Shown here: one piece after another, positions 11,914 through 24,565 of the stretch
How the letters are laid out: each line of letters starts with the position of its first letter
Position numbering within the stretch: position 1 is the stretch's first letter
Source of the DNA: Paracorniculantispora psalliotae
Taxonomy: Eukaryota > Ascomycota > Sordariomycetes > Hypocreales > Cordycipitaceae
Length of the DNA stretch: 64,000 nucleotides
Assembly: GCA_002796755.1 (NCBI GenBank)
Contig: PHFE01000028.1
Coordinates: 1 to 64,000 of the forward strand
Reading direction: 5' to 3'
Translations under genes and position numbers: made by a program
Notes under the pieces: generated by a model
The model's database searches: none
What the model was told of the DNA's origin: nothing
Seen by the model: only the letters and a program-made list of their open reading frames with translations

Positions 11914-14900
11914 AGTCCGAGGATGAATCTGACTTGTTGTATTTTGTCAAGACGACCGGAGGAACTGTGGGTTTGAGTCAGGCGCAACACACGCCGAAAC
12001 CTCAAACTAGAGAAAAGCAGGGCTTACAGACTAAGCTGGTTCGGTGATCCTAGCCAGCGTAGTGGCCATGCGCGTCCCTAGTTGGCCATTGACTTGTCGT
12101 CGGGACATGTCTTGAGATGTGCCTCGCTTGTCATCTGTATCCAACGCTCTCTTTCCTCCTTCCGCGCTCTCGTGTTTCCTTTTTTTCTTACCGATAACGT
12201 GAAGAGTGACACCTGTCTCGCCCAGTCTTGTCATGGAGCGGCTAGTGAGCTGGCACTGGTCGACAAGCGCATTTCGCGGGCGCTACTAGGCTAGTTATTA
12301 CTGGCTTCGGGGACTCGCCCCTTGCAAAGTCTCTCCCCGTACGCTGAACCCATAATGGAATGTGGATGGATGGAAGAGCCGACCGCTTCCGACAAAGGGC
12401 ATCCTCAAAGCCGCGTCGTATAGCTTTTCCGTAAATGGCTTGTGGTGGGATCTGCCCATCTTGTTCTGGTCTGCTAAAGTGCCTCGGTCATGCACTGAAG
12501 CTAGTCTGGCGAGGCCTTTGCGGGGAGAAATTTGTGGCGGCCACACGCTGCTCCTTCGTCTCGTGGAGAAAGGACAGATAGGCTAGACAAGAGAGGCTGG
12601 TGCCAGGTCCTTTTGGTATTCGACTTTGTCATTGTTCGAGCAATTCCACAAAACAGAGCCGCCGATTGCCAAGCTAGATGCGAACACAACCGAACTGCTG
12701 AGTGACGATTCTATGGTATCGTTTTGCAGCTCGGCTGTGTCTGAACAGTGGCCCGCAACAGACGACGGAGGGAATGTGACTGCGTTGGTGGCGCTATCTG
12801 AGAGAGGCGTCTGTTGACGTTGCATGCATGAAACGGGAAACGTACTCTCCCGGGCCGATAAGCAAGAACCTGTCGCAGTCGTAGTAGATTCCATTCATAG
12901 CTACGTGCGTCAAGTAGCTCCCTGTTCAATGTATAGTTCATCTTTGTTGGCGCGCAAACGCACGGGCTGCGGCAAGCGAGTCCAGCGACAGACCAGAGGG
13001 CTGTCGATGAGCGCTCATCTGAGGCCAGCAGAGCGTGATCAACGTGGGCTTTGGATCGCAAAAACGGCTGAGGCGATGGGCGGCGATGAGCGATGGCGAT
13101 TCCGCCCTGGCCAAGAGGGCTTGGGGGGAAATGAGCATGACAAAAGCGCCACAGGGGGGACGCCGGGGAAAAGAGTTGGCTTGCTTGTGGGAGCAGAGAT
13201 ACGAGGTGGATTGGCTAACAAAGGAAGGAGGCAAGGTGTTGCCAGCGAAAGTGGCGCTGGTGCAAGGCGGCCAGGCGCCTCTTCCAGCTGCCCGCCCACT
13301 AAAACCCCTGCTTTGTTAGCGGCCTTTCGACGGTGCAGTGCCCTGTAATGGCCCAAGTGGACCGCTGAAGAGTGTGCTGCAAGTTGTCTGCTGGGGCGGT
13401 TCCACTGGCCCCAAAGGCCACTAAACCGAGGATCGATGCCTGGCCCGAGACCCTGCTTCTCATTTGGGGACCTGGAGCCGGGCTGATGATGGTCATGGAA
13501 AATTAGCAGGTCCGAAATGTAAGAAGGTCTCCTCTTACGGATGCTAGATTGTAGTTTTACTTGTTGATGTATTGTGCCTGTCCAACAGCAAGGATCCATT
13601 GCTGGCTACAGACTGGGGCGCGAGAGGAACCATGTCCGGTTAGGACCTCCCAGTTCTCGACCAGGCCTAGGTTACATCCTACTGCCTGATTCTCAACAAT
13701 GCCCGACTTTCCCTCCACAACCTTTGCTAACATTGGGCCCGAGATTTCCTGTCAGCTGTTCTTCTGTGTTGGAGCTTTCCCCTTTACGGCGCGGCGTGGT
13801 GCGATAAACGCTTGCGGCTCCTTGCCCTGCCATGCCCTAGCTGCTGCCGGTCTCGCCAAATCAGCAGTGCATTGTAACATAAACCAGGCCTCCATGTCTG
13901 GGCGCTTTTCTGTATTTGTGCTAGCCGCCTGTTTGCTTCGACCATTCCTGCGTCTTTGTCACATCTTTTCCTCTCCGGGATACGCTTACAACCTGTTATC
14001 CCACCCTCTTGGCTTCCAGTTCGTCCAACGACACGCCGCCCTCGTCGCTTTACCATTCATTCGTCATATGCTATCGTCACTTTGGGCAACTCCCAAGATT
14101 GTTGGCACGCAACTCGTAGTGTGTCACCTGGACAGCCTGCAGCGGTCCAACAAAGCAGTCACCACCACCCACTCTTAGTGCCGTTGGTATGCCAGTCCTT
14201 TCCTCTTTTGAAAATGCTTGCTTCCGCCTTTTTGGAAAGAAATATTCTGCAGCAAATGGGGACAATAAGTGCAAACTAAAGAGTCCCGAGCTCGGTACTG
14301 GTCATGATTCGTCCAATATGCGTCGACTTAGTGTTGTTATTTTGGGCGAATAACGTTGCGAGATCGCGCCAGCAGCTTCATCACCTGCCCACCGCCACCT
14401 CATGAGACTGCAATCGGGGGCGTAAAGACCATTCCTGTTAAACTCTATCGCACCAGATCAAGGCTTGGAGCCTCACCGTCGCCCCCAGTCGATTCTGCCC
14501 CCATCAGCTCCTATTATCGGCCGCACCAGCCCTAACACCTGGCCATAGCCCCCTCCCCGTTCCCCTCCCTATTGTATATTGTAGGATCTATTCAGAGTCA
14601 TGGTACTGGGGCTTATCTACTTCCAAATTGCGAAGTCCGAGCTTACCGACTGGTCATTTGAAGCATGGACTCTCGCTCGACGGATAGTTGAACCTCCTTC
14701 AGGGAGTGAAACTCTTCACTGCCGTCATCTGTCTAAGATTAACCGAATTTCAGGCTGCCTCTCGGCTGTTTATAGCTCAGCCTGGAAGAAAACGTGGGCA
14801 TGGACGAACTGGCCTGCATTCTCCACGCGACAACCCCCAAGGGCCCTGGGTCAGAGAGTCGCGTATGGCTGAGAGCCACAGGGCGTCGGTACAGTGGTTG

Positions 14901-17900
14901 CACCCCAAGTCGGGTGTGTTGTATTTATCCACAGGCGAATGACTAGCGATGCAGGGCAAATTTTATGACCGGTACACTGTCCGTCGCCCCAAGAAGAGTA
15001 CATGCTTTATGCCGGAACGTTAGAATCTGGCTGTGGTGTAACACAGAAAACTCTGTTTCTTCATGTGTGTGTGTGCTCCAAAAAAAGGAGGCTTCATTCT
15101 TTCAGCTCCGTACTAGCGGTCGAGGTTGCATCAAGCTGATGATAACTGTTAAGGATGCATTAGGGCTGCTTGTCTCTGATTTCAAGGCGGCCCAAGATAC
15201 TACAGTATCTTTTGAAATACGAGTCTATGCTAAGATACCCGAGGACGTCAAATGAGAGCAGAGGGGGCGGAATGAATCGAACAGCGAGAGGTGGGCGCCC
15301 GGGTCGAAAAGCAGGGACGCCCGCATCACCTACCTAACCTCCGGCCCCCTCGGGTGCGCACGCAAAAAAATGACGGGCACAGGGAGAGGCGCTCTGAGTT
15401 TTTCCCAGTCTCCTTCCCCCCCTCAAAAACTCACAGAGAAAAAGAGCAACGAGGATGGGGGGGAGCCACAGGACACTACTGGCTAACTCGCCTGTAGCGT
15501 CTCCAATTTATGCGACGTCGCCTGCATCGCTGACCAGTGACAGCGCGGCGTGCGGCTCCACCGCGCTAATTTAGGGTACCAGATTGCCGGGACGCGCTAG
15601 TAGGGGTTGAGAGTGTGACACGCCCCCCTCCCACTTGTCCGGTCCACCCACGGGGCCCGCTAAAAACTGCAGACGCTTGCTGCATATTTGCTCCGTTCCC
15701 CCTCTGCTCTTCCCCAGGCCCTCTAGCTTGCTTGCTTGCTTCCCCCCCTCCCCACCAACCGCTGGCCAAGTTCTGACTTTCTCATCCGTATCACTGTCTC
15801 TCTCTCTTCCCGTCTCTCTGCCTTGCCCATCTAGTCGGTCACTGTGCCCATGTCACTTGAGCCCATGTTCTCGGCGCCCTCTCCCCTCTTCTCGCCCTGT
15901 CTCGCCCTGCCCACCCACCCTGGCTCTTCTTCTTTCTCCGATGCTACCTTGCTGAAGAAAACGGGTGCTCAACTTGTCCGCTCCTCCATTTGCGCCAATG
16001 AAGATCTCGTGTCTGATACCCTTCTGGAGTCAAAAATCCGAGGACCTGCGCAGGTTGTACGCGCGCGTTTACACGCTTCTCTTCATTCGCCCTGTCCGTC
16101 AATCACGATACCGAATAATAATTTTTGAGCGATTTATTTTCACTCTTAGCTTCCTTCCTTTGCTCTTTTTCGTCACGATGCACTGCCAGCGCAGACCGGC
16201 ATGCTGTCAGCTGCTGCTCGTGGCTTTCGCATGCCTGCACCCCCAGCTAAACCCGACCGCCAAGCCACCCGACCGCACGGAAAAGGTCATCTGTGATTAT
16301 CTTGCATCTACTATTCAGCCTGTTATACGGTCCTCGTCGTCTGCAGTCAGCTTTGTTGTTTGCAGATCGCCCGCCGCTGCCGTGCTTTTTATGGTGGCTT
16401 GCTGCCAGCCGGCCCCCCTTCCCGCTTCTGGCCCCCTAACATCACGCCTTCGATCCTGCGCCACGGACAGTTGGCTGCCAAGCACGGCATGTTTAGCTCC
16501 AGATTCTTTGGTAGAAAACGTGCTTCTTCTTCTGCAGATGGAACTTAGATAAGACTGTTTCCTTACTGCTGACTGATACAGAAGGGACGGCTGCAGACGG
16601 CGCTCGCGCTCGCTTTGTGCGGTCGGGACATCCATCATTCCGTGCAAAATCGTGTACAGGCTTCTCCGTAGTACAAGGGATTGTTAGCTTCATTTTTTAA
16701 ATGGCACAACCCAACAATGTGTATCTTTTCAGCTGAGGTGGTCTGACCCCTGCTGAGCCGTGGTGCGGTCGCGATGTGTTCCCTTTACACTTTTGGCGCT
16801 TCACCCAGACAGGCAAGCAACAGAGTCTCGGCAATTCTCCCTGGCGGGTACTTTTTCTCGTCATTTGATCACTTTTTCTCTTCTCACCGTTTTTTGTTGG
16901 CCATAATCGAGTTACATTGAGCCTTTTCACATTTTTAAGCGCCCGGCTCACGGCGTATTTCGCCGCGGACCTAGACTTGAACGTAATGTTGCATCACGCC
17001 CCCCTTGTACATTGTAGCCGCCCAAGAACAGCACATTGCAGATCAAGGAATTCCAAATTCCCCCCGTCTCTGCTCGTTTAGGTGCGTATTCGCGCGGAAG
17101 ACGACCGAAAGTTGGCCCAACAACAGTCGCGCTACCACTTGCTCGGGTCCTGCTCTCACGGTGAGATGATGCACATCCGCTCGTCAAGTGAGAAGCGCTT
17201 ACAACAGCATGCTGCAGGGCAGAACACTAATATCGCTGCGATTTTTATTTGGCAGCTGGGGTGGTCACCGCCGCTGCCGAGTTCTTACCGTACCTCCCAA
17301 CGAAGCCTGGTTCTTCTTCCACTAGTTGGCCAGTTGATTGTGGCGCTGGCGACCCCCCCTCCTCCTCTTTGAAGCCCCCAAACCGGTCCAAGCTGGGTGC
17401 AAGATCCGCCTTCAGAGTTTTCTTTTTCCCTCAGGGTGCCGAACAAAAATGACTAGTGGGCTCGTGCCGTGTGGTCGCGGGCGGCCGATGATCATCACCA
17501 CCAGCAGAGACATTCTGATCGTCTTCCCCCAGCCTTGTTGGGCGCTCTTCGCTGGCGTTTTGCGCCACGAGATCTCGCCTTCTTCTCTCGTCGCAACTTC
17601 TCATGGGCGCGTGTCTCTACGGTTGTGTCTTTCTCAAGCGCGGACGCGGGCGGTCCGAGGCTGAAGGGTGGATGCTCTCTTCGTGCCCAATGCCTCTGGG
17701 CGTTTCCACGACACGGCTTGCCAGAACAAAAGTTCCCGCCGTAACAGGATTCACTGCTTTCCCTACAAGGTTTACTGTAATTTCAAAGGCATTGCGCCAC
17801 CATGAGGAGAAGGCTGGGAGGACTACACCTCCCCGCTCCAGTCACTGCAAGGTACTCCATCGACGCCTCGCCCTGCTTCGGTGCGCAACGGACCGAATAA

Positions 17901-20900
17901 CGGATTCTATCGTCCTGTTGCTTTCTTCAAGGCCCACCTGGCATGATCCCTGTGGTTCATACTGGGTACCAGTTTGAAGCGCTGAGTGTGTGGTCGCCAC
18001 TTTGGCCCAAGCGCACCATTCTGCCCTGTTCTTTGGCGGTGCTGCTCACGAAGCTGTGAAATTAAAAGCTCATAATAAATCAAGTAAGCCGTAAGGAGCA
18101 CATAATTCTTTTGAGAGATTTAAAAGATTACTGGTCCGTCTTTGTGGCAAATTACGGTGCGGGATGGTGTCGATGTTTCCTCAGAAAGGTTGTCGAGGAG
18201 GGGGTGCCAGCCATTGTGTGGCACTGCCGGGTCTAGCACCCGTTTCTCAAGCATTTTATTAGACTAGAATATTAGAAATTGTCATTATATGTCATGAAGA
18301 CCCAAGAATCTCGGGTCTATGCGGCCTGTCGCTCGTCGAGATGCCGCGACGCAAGCTTACACGACGGCAACTCGGCTCTCACCGACCAAAGCCCTACAAC
18401 GAGCTGAAAGTGCTTTTTTTTCCTTGTGCGACTGTGGCTGTCAGCTATCGTGCCCAGAATGCCAGAACTACCGGACAACGATCTGATTCCACTGGCCACG
18501 AGCGTCTTCGCCCCCTCAACGACTCGGAGGGGGCGACTCCAATTGCCGGCGCAAGCCCACACCGCACGCGTCCCAGAAACGGGCGCAACAAGACGATGTG
18601 TGGGTGGCCTGCCTCAGAACAAGCCCATTCTGCTGCAGGACTTTTTCTATGAGCGAATTAGGTACCCGGGTTCTTTCTTTTTTAGCCCTTCCCCCCTGCG
18701 CCCTCTCATACCCCATGATGGCAAGACAGCTGGTGTTGGTTGCACAAGAAAAAGCCACAAACCTCCACCGAGAGCTGCACACGCCCCCTCCTTACGGAAC
18801 ACAAGTTCCCTTGAGAAGATGGCGGCCGAAAACTAGGATGGATGATGATCTGTCATCTGTACGGGAGGTCCGCTGTACATGCCCATTGGGCAGTCGAGGG
18901 CGGTCTCATACCCGGAAAGGAGAGAGGGGCTGGCCACCGGCGATGGGCTAGTCTCTTTGCTAGTCTATGCAGTGTGTCGCACGGAAAGGGATCCAACTCT
19001 CGAGGTGCCGAAAATAGGTACCAATGTAATTTGCTGCTGTGTGGTCCCTGCTCGCATGGCGGTCGTGGAGGTGCGGCCGGGCAGAAATGAGTGTGGGCAT
19101 CTAGAGTGCAGGTCTTCGCACTGGTCAGGCGTTTTTCGCATCTGCTTTCTCGCATTGGAAGAAAAAAGTGATGAGATATTCTGGATTGCAAGAGTTAAAA
19201 TGACGTTGTAGTTATTTGAAACAGGCGAGGTTGAGTACAAGGCAGACGTCGCTACGAGTGCCGTATGCGGCCGCTTTTGGAGACCGCCTCTGACCCACGA
19301 TGCGACCGGCTGGGCCGTGATGCTGGCCGAAGTAATGTAGACACATTCGCTGTTCAAATCCATTTTTTCAGTGTTACATTGTGAGTTGTAAAGCGAAATT
19401 TCTGATTTCTTTTACGACATCAGTGACACAAGGGGAGAAGGTTGCCTTCAGCAAAGAGAAGGGCTTGGGCCAACCATCGCCCAGGTGAGCCTGAAGCCAT
19501 TGAGGGTTATCGAACTTGTCTTAACTATTATCCTGCTCTTCTTCTTTTCGTGCGCACCTTGATGTTTACGGTCACACTTGGAGCACAAACTACCTCAGTC
19601 GGTCAAAGCGAAAGCTCAGCCAAGCCCAATTCCAATGACACACAAGTCCATGGCCGATTTGCCACGCTGCTCATGCTTTGAATCTTTCCAAGTGTCTCAT
19701 TTGACTGTCAGGCTTCAGCTCACTAGCAACGTAGCCACATGGCAAACCCATGAGTTGCCGAGTTTGCTCCGGTTGCTTGCCTGAAGCAAGGCAGCCAAAG
19801 AGCAGCAACGATTGCGCTCTCCAGCGCCCAAAAAATGCCGTCCATGATATTCAAACCTTGGTCATATTCTATCAATTATGATATGAAGTCGTGCTACATC
19901 CTGCCTCCGCATTTCCCCTCTCCCCTTCCTCCGCTCGCTTCCAACAGCCCCTGGCACAGCAGGTCAAGCAAACAAAGCACTGACTGTGTAACAAGACGAG
20001 CAAAGAATCTCGGTCCGAGAAGTAGAACACGCTAACCTCTTATCACCTTATCTTAATTTCCTAGATTTCTTACCAACGAATCCTGGCTGCCTTTCTGCTG
20101 TTGTGTCCTGTGACCTGTAGCTTCTGCGGGCGACCGTTCTAGAGCGGAGCCGTGACGGGCTGTGCATCTACCGTGTCGCCAACCCCATCCCAGCTGAGAA
20201 CGACTATGTTTTCCTTTGTCCCTCTAAAATTCCCTATAGAGTAATTGTATGCAGCGAGGCTTTTTGCACTGACCAGAAAAGGCGGTCTGCTTTGCGGTGG
20301 CTGGATATGCGCTGTTCTAGGCTTGCTGTCAATGGGGCTTTGTACAACCTGCCACGTCTTCCAAACCAGCCAACCCGCATTTTCGCCTCTGCTAAACGTT
20401 ATCTATCGTTACACAGTTATATATACCTTGTAATTAATATATATCGATGTGTTTGCAATAGTGGTGTGCACTTCATCTATTCAGCTAGCCAAGTTGCAAC
20501 GAGCTCGTTGTCTTGCGTCGGCGTGGTCCGTAGTTCTTTTTCAGACATTGTTGACATTTTTTTTTACATCAAAGTTTGCCACAGAACTTGTACAACACAA
20601 GTTTGGCAGCCTGTATCCCGGACGCATCTTGAGATTATGCACGTAGCCTTCAGCGGTGAGACTGACGTGTTCCCGAACGTCCTTTGTGCGACGCCCGTCT
20701 TTGCCTTGGTCCCTGCTCGTGTCGCGCTACACTGCATGGTTTTCTCCCCCAACCACTCTGTGACATCTTCTCGGCGGGAACATGCGTTGTGATGAAGGGG
20801 GGTGCCTTCGGCAAAGGCTGGTCTGTCTCTCCGGTCGAGGCATGTACAAGATACCTCGCGACCAGGATTTGGCATGTACGTTACACGAACGGCCGCGGAG

Positions 20901-22108
20901 ATGTGACTCTTTGTATCTTCTATTTCGCGAATTCTAGGATAGGGATAGATAGGCAGTTCGGGGGCTGTCATGCCTGTTCTTGGTAGAGGTTAAGGCCGCC
21001 TTTGTTCAAAGCGCGTCTGTGTAACTGTGCTCAGCCAAGGTATGGATAATGATATTCATACGCAATCTCTGCGACTGCCCCTGCATCATATGTCCCTTTT
21101 TCCTACGTGGTCTAGCTTCTAAGATAAGGATAGACGCTCGTGGGCTGCAATGCCTGTCTTTGGTATTTGTTAACACCAGCTTCATTCTAACTCAGTTCGT
21201 GTAACAGTGCTTGAGCCGGTAAGCCAAAGCATGGCTTCTCACTGAAGTTCGTCCGCAATCTCTTTACCTGCTCCTGATTCACTCTTTATTTCTTCTGTCA
21301 AATGGTTTCAATGTGTATTGTTGCTAGCGAAAAGTAATTATATCTACAAACGCGGGAAAAGCAGCGCAAATGGTTTTAAGACAAGTTGCCAAACAGGCAG
21401 ATTCATGACAGGCAGAAACACACCTAGGAAACTGTACGTGATGAAATAACATGGAAAGCAATGGGACGGCAAATGTCCGTCGTATATAGCGAAACAGAAC
21501 GGCTTGCCTCAGACGATGGGTCAGGCAGCTCAACGATGAAGCTGCTCGCACGGCTTTGAGAAGAGTGACAGGGCGACGGGTGACTCATAATAGTAATTGG
21601 GTATAACAAAATCAACGTGGCAAGGCTGAAATAGCGGCCGTGGCCCAAACACCTAAATAAAGGCGAGTGGCAGAGGTTAACAATAAACCAGCTACACTAG
21701 CGAACTCACAATGCTCTCAGACAGTCGCACCGTGTCAGGTATCGCCACAAGGTTACAATCATTCAGAAACCATTCTCCTTTTTCCCTTGTATTGAAACCG
21801 GCCGTCGTCGGCGCTTGAATTCACCCCATTAGATATATACCATGTCGTTGAAGTCGTATAAAAGTAGACAATATTTGCGAGACCGTAAAAAGAGAATAAC
21901 ATATGAAAACAATACTCCGAAACAAATATAGGCGAACAATAAGAAGAGTAAAATAAGAAAAATAAGTGAGACCAGGGAAACAGAAAACCCCCAGAACCCC
22001 GGTTCAAAAAAACGCGCAAAAAAAATTACAAAGCGACCTTAATCAAATACCATCGCTGACAGCTGGTCTATCAGAACTCTTGCCGTGACGTGTCTCGTCG
22101 GGCCCGTT
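11914..22108. other. gene-poor region with pyrimidine-rich tracts
   Basis: About 10 kb without a supported protein gene. Plus-strand pyrimidine-rich tracts lie at about 13690-14180, 15600-16560, 17200-17800 and 19850-20240, as expected upstream of transcription starts, yet no long coding frame follows them. Short open frames start inside them: 13699 (159 codons, ATG), 15853 and 16178 (about 124 codons, hydrophobic N-terminal stretch). None matches a family I know. A diverged tandem duplication sits near the right end. The far right is the 3' flank of the Leu3-type gene. Confidence 0.55.
20931..21300. repeat. diverged tandem duplication, period about 190 bp
   Basis: Two neighbouring copies, about 20931-21110 and 21116-21300, share blocks in the same order: TTCTA(G/A)GATA(G/A)GGATAGA, GGGCTG(T/C)(C/A)ATGCCTGT with TTGGTA, a block of the form GTGTAAC(T/A)GTGCT, and CGCAATCTCT (exact, at 21061 and 21254). 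The spacing between matching blocks is 186 to 193 bp. Substitutions and small indels separate the copies. Neither contains a credible ORF, so this is a non-coding segmental duplication or a repeat inside a non-coding transcript. Confidence 0.7.
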
Positions 22109-24565
22109 CTAGGCACCTTCGAGAGGAGCCACGTAGGCGTAGTTAAAATCGAGCAGGCCGTCCAGCATCCAGTGCTGCGGATCGAAAAAGTCAAAGTTGC
22201 CATCGCCGTAACTGACGCCCCCGATCATGGGGTTCGAGGCGACGGGTGTTGCCGCAGACATGCCCGTGGCGCCAGGCGTCAGCGCCGCCGTTGTCGTGAG
22301 CATGTTGGATGTGGGCATGGTGGTAATAAGGCTGCTGTCAAGCTGCGATGAGGCGGCCGAAGACTCGTTGGCAGAATCTGGATTTGTCGGGTTCTTCATG
22401 GCCGCTGCAAGAAGATATTTTGGTTAGCATGGTCGTATGTGGACAGCGGAGAATATAGAGATGTGGGTTGACTCGCCTAATTGAGCCTGAAGACCTGGAA
22501 ACTTACCCTCCAAGTTGCCGCGCCCTTGGGCTTGGTATTCCTCTCGCCACCTCCAGACAGAGTCAAAGACCAGACTCATGCTGTGGCGGCAGCGGACCTT
22601 GAGCTGCAGGCTGTCATCCATTTGGATCGGGGTTTCGTCTTCGCGGTTAAAGGCAGGGTTGCTGCTATCCAAGCGCGCGCCGTTCCACATTTGCACCATC
22701 AGTTCCGCCAAACGCCATTGGAGGTCATTGTTAACGACGCTGGTTTGACGGATAGCGCGAATGGATCGGTGAAACAGGGTGCGGCCGCGGTGGAAGTCAA
22801 TCGTCTTGGCAAAGAAGGAGCGCATGAGCTTGAGAACGGTAAAGGCGGCGGCGACCAACATCTGCTGGATAAAGTTGGTGGAGTAGAGAAGGAACGTGCC
22901 GTGAAAGCTATCACGCGGCGAGGTCACCTTGTCCGCCTCCAGAAGCTCGTCGAGGAAGTTGGTGGTTGCGCGCCACAGACCGACCAGATCATCCATGTAG
23001 CCCGGGGTCTTGCTCGAGTCAAAGAAGCCGGCCAATCGCATGTGCAGTCCGGCTGCTCGCAGGTGAAGGCCGACAATGGGACCCAGGTTCTGGGACATGA
23101 CAGACGCATGCAGCTCTCCGTAATCTCGACGGTAGACGCGCATCAACATGGCACGGTGCTCGTCACCGGCCACTCCTCTAGGATCGCTAGCGTTACTGTA
23201 CATTTCCTTGGATACCTTGTCACAAAAACGTTCAATCTGTAAGCGAGCTTCGAGTTCGGGGGTCAAGCGGAAAGCAGCATCGTCTCCCGGACGCAAAGCC
23301 AATGTCCAATCGTAAAGAGTCGAGGCAGGCTGACCATATCCAGTACCAATGTTTTGAGCAACAATGTTGCAAACAGCCCAAGTCGTAACACGATCTGCAA
23401 GTTGTTCCCTGTTAAGTTCAACCGAGGTTCGTGAAAAGTCTTGGATGTTGTTTGGACGGTGCAGACCGATACCGGTCGCGGTCTTCATCATGACGCCGCA
23501 CAGAATGTGGGTGGGATCAGAGGAAGTAGTGCTCGTGGGGAGAGGCCATGCGCACAACAAGCACATTGCCTTGACGACATAGTAGTTGCTCGGAACCTCG
23601 CCGATGGTGGTCCACAAGAATCGGGTCAGCGGGCCGGAGAGGTTCGTGATGAGGTTCGGTGATCCTTCCGGACTGAATCGGCGTGCGGCCACGGCGATGA
23701 CGGACCAGAACAAGAGCGGGTGCTGCTGGTAGTACTGATCGGGCGGTTGTCCGGGGTTCAAGAAGGGGAGGAATGGGTGGTAGAAGGCGAAGAATTCGTT
23801 GAATAGGTGTGTGACGTGCTCGTCAGTCAAGCGCACGCCTTCCAGCTCATGAGAGTAGTGCGGCATGCCATAGGCGCCGCCGCCACGCTTGAGGTGAAGA
23901 AGCGAAGAGACGGCCTCGTCAGAGCCCATGAGGGAGGGGTGGCGCGTATGGTTGTAGTTGGGCGTCGTGGTGGCAGGCGAGGCGACCTCTTCGCCGTCGT
24001 CCATGGAGTAGCCTTGGGCCTGCGCGCGGTTCAGGTTTCGTCGGAGGCGATCAATTTCCTTTTCCATTTCGGCGTGCTTGGAGCGCTTCCCTACGCGCTT
24101 GAAGTTGGACTCGATTTTGCACTCGAGCTTAAGGCGGATGCATCGACTGCAGCTCTGGAAGGGATCTTGCACGACATTGCAACGGAGCTAGAAGCGATTG
24201 GCGACATATTAGCAAACATGGACAAGGAATTGGTGCGCAGCCAGCAGCCGAGACGGTGGGGTCGAGACGGATGGGAGCAGTGTTTGTTGGAGAGAAGACC
24301 GAGGAGTAGGAGGAGGAGAGGAGGAGGAAGTTGGCTGACTCACCTTTTGCTGGCGACATTCGTTGCAGGCTCGCTTGACGCCGGGTTGGCGCTTCTTGTC
24401 ATTGTCGTGGTCGTCCTCGTTACCGCTTCCCACGTCGCTATCCATGTGCGAGGGGCCGCCGGTGCTTCTCTTGCGCTTGGAGGCGCCATTGCCGTGACGG
24501 GAGCTGGCCGGGCTCGTCGGGCTCTGGACGGCGGACCCCCCGCGGGCGACAGAGGATCCGTCCAT
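22109..24565 (-). CDS. leuB: Leu3/LeuB-type Zn2Cys6 transcription factor
   Basis: Three exons (24565-24344, 24187-22507, 22404-22109) encode 732 residues. The zinc cluster is C67-x2-C70-x6-C77-x9-C87-x2-C90-x6-C97, with CNECRQQK and LRCN split by a 156-nt intron. The unusual x9 loop and the following RVGKRSKHAEMEKEIDRLRR linker match the Leu3/LeuB family, which controls branched-chain amino acid genes and, in yeast, responds to alpha-isopropylmalate. The middle part carries the fungal-specific regulatory domain (about 140-620, with the FFAFYHPFLPFLNP motif near its start). The last exon ends in an acidic, aromatic tail (FDPQHWMLDGLLDFNY), resembling the Leu3 C-terminal activation segment. The second intron is 102 nt with a GCTAAC branch site. 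It is divergent from the small gene at 25775. Family assignment is strong; target genes are inferred from the family. Confidence 0.88.

Noticed and set aside
15965..16552. 195-codon plus-strand frame
   Set aside because: Starts at a non-ATG codon, low-complexity Ser/Leu/Arg composition from a pyrimidine-rich tract, no family resemblance.
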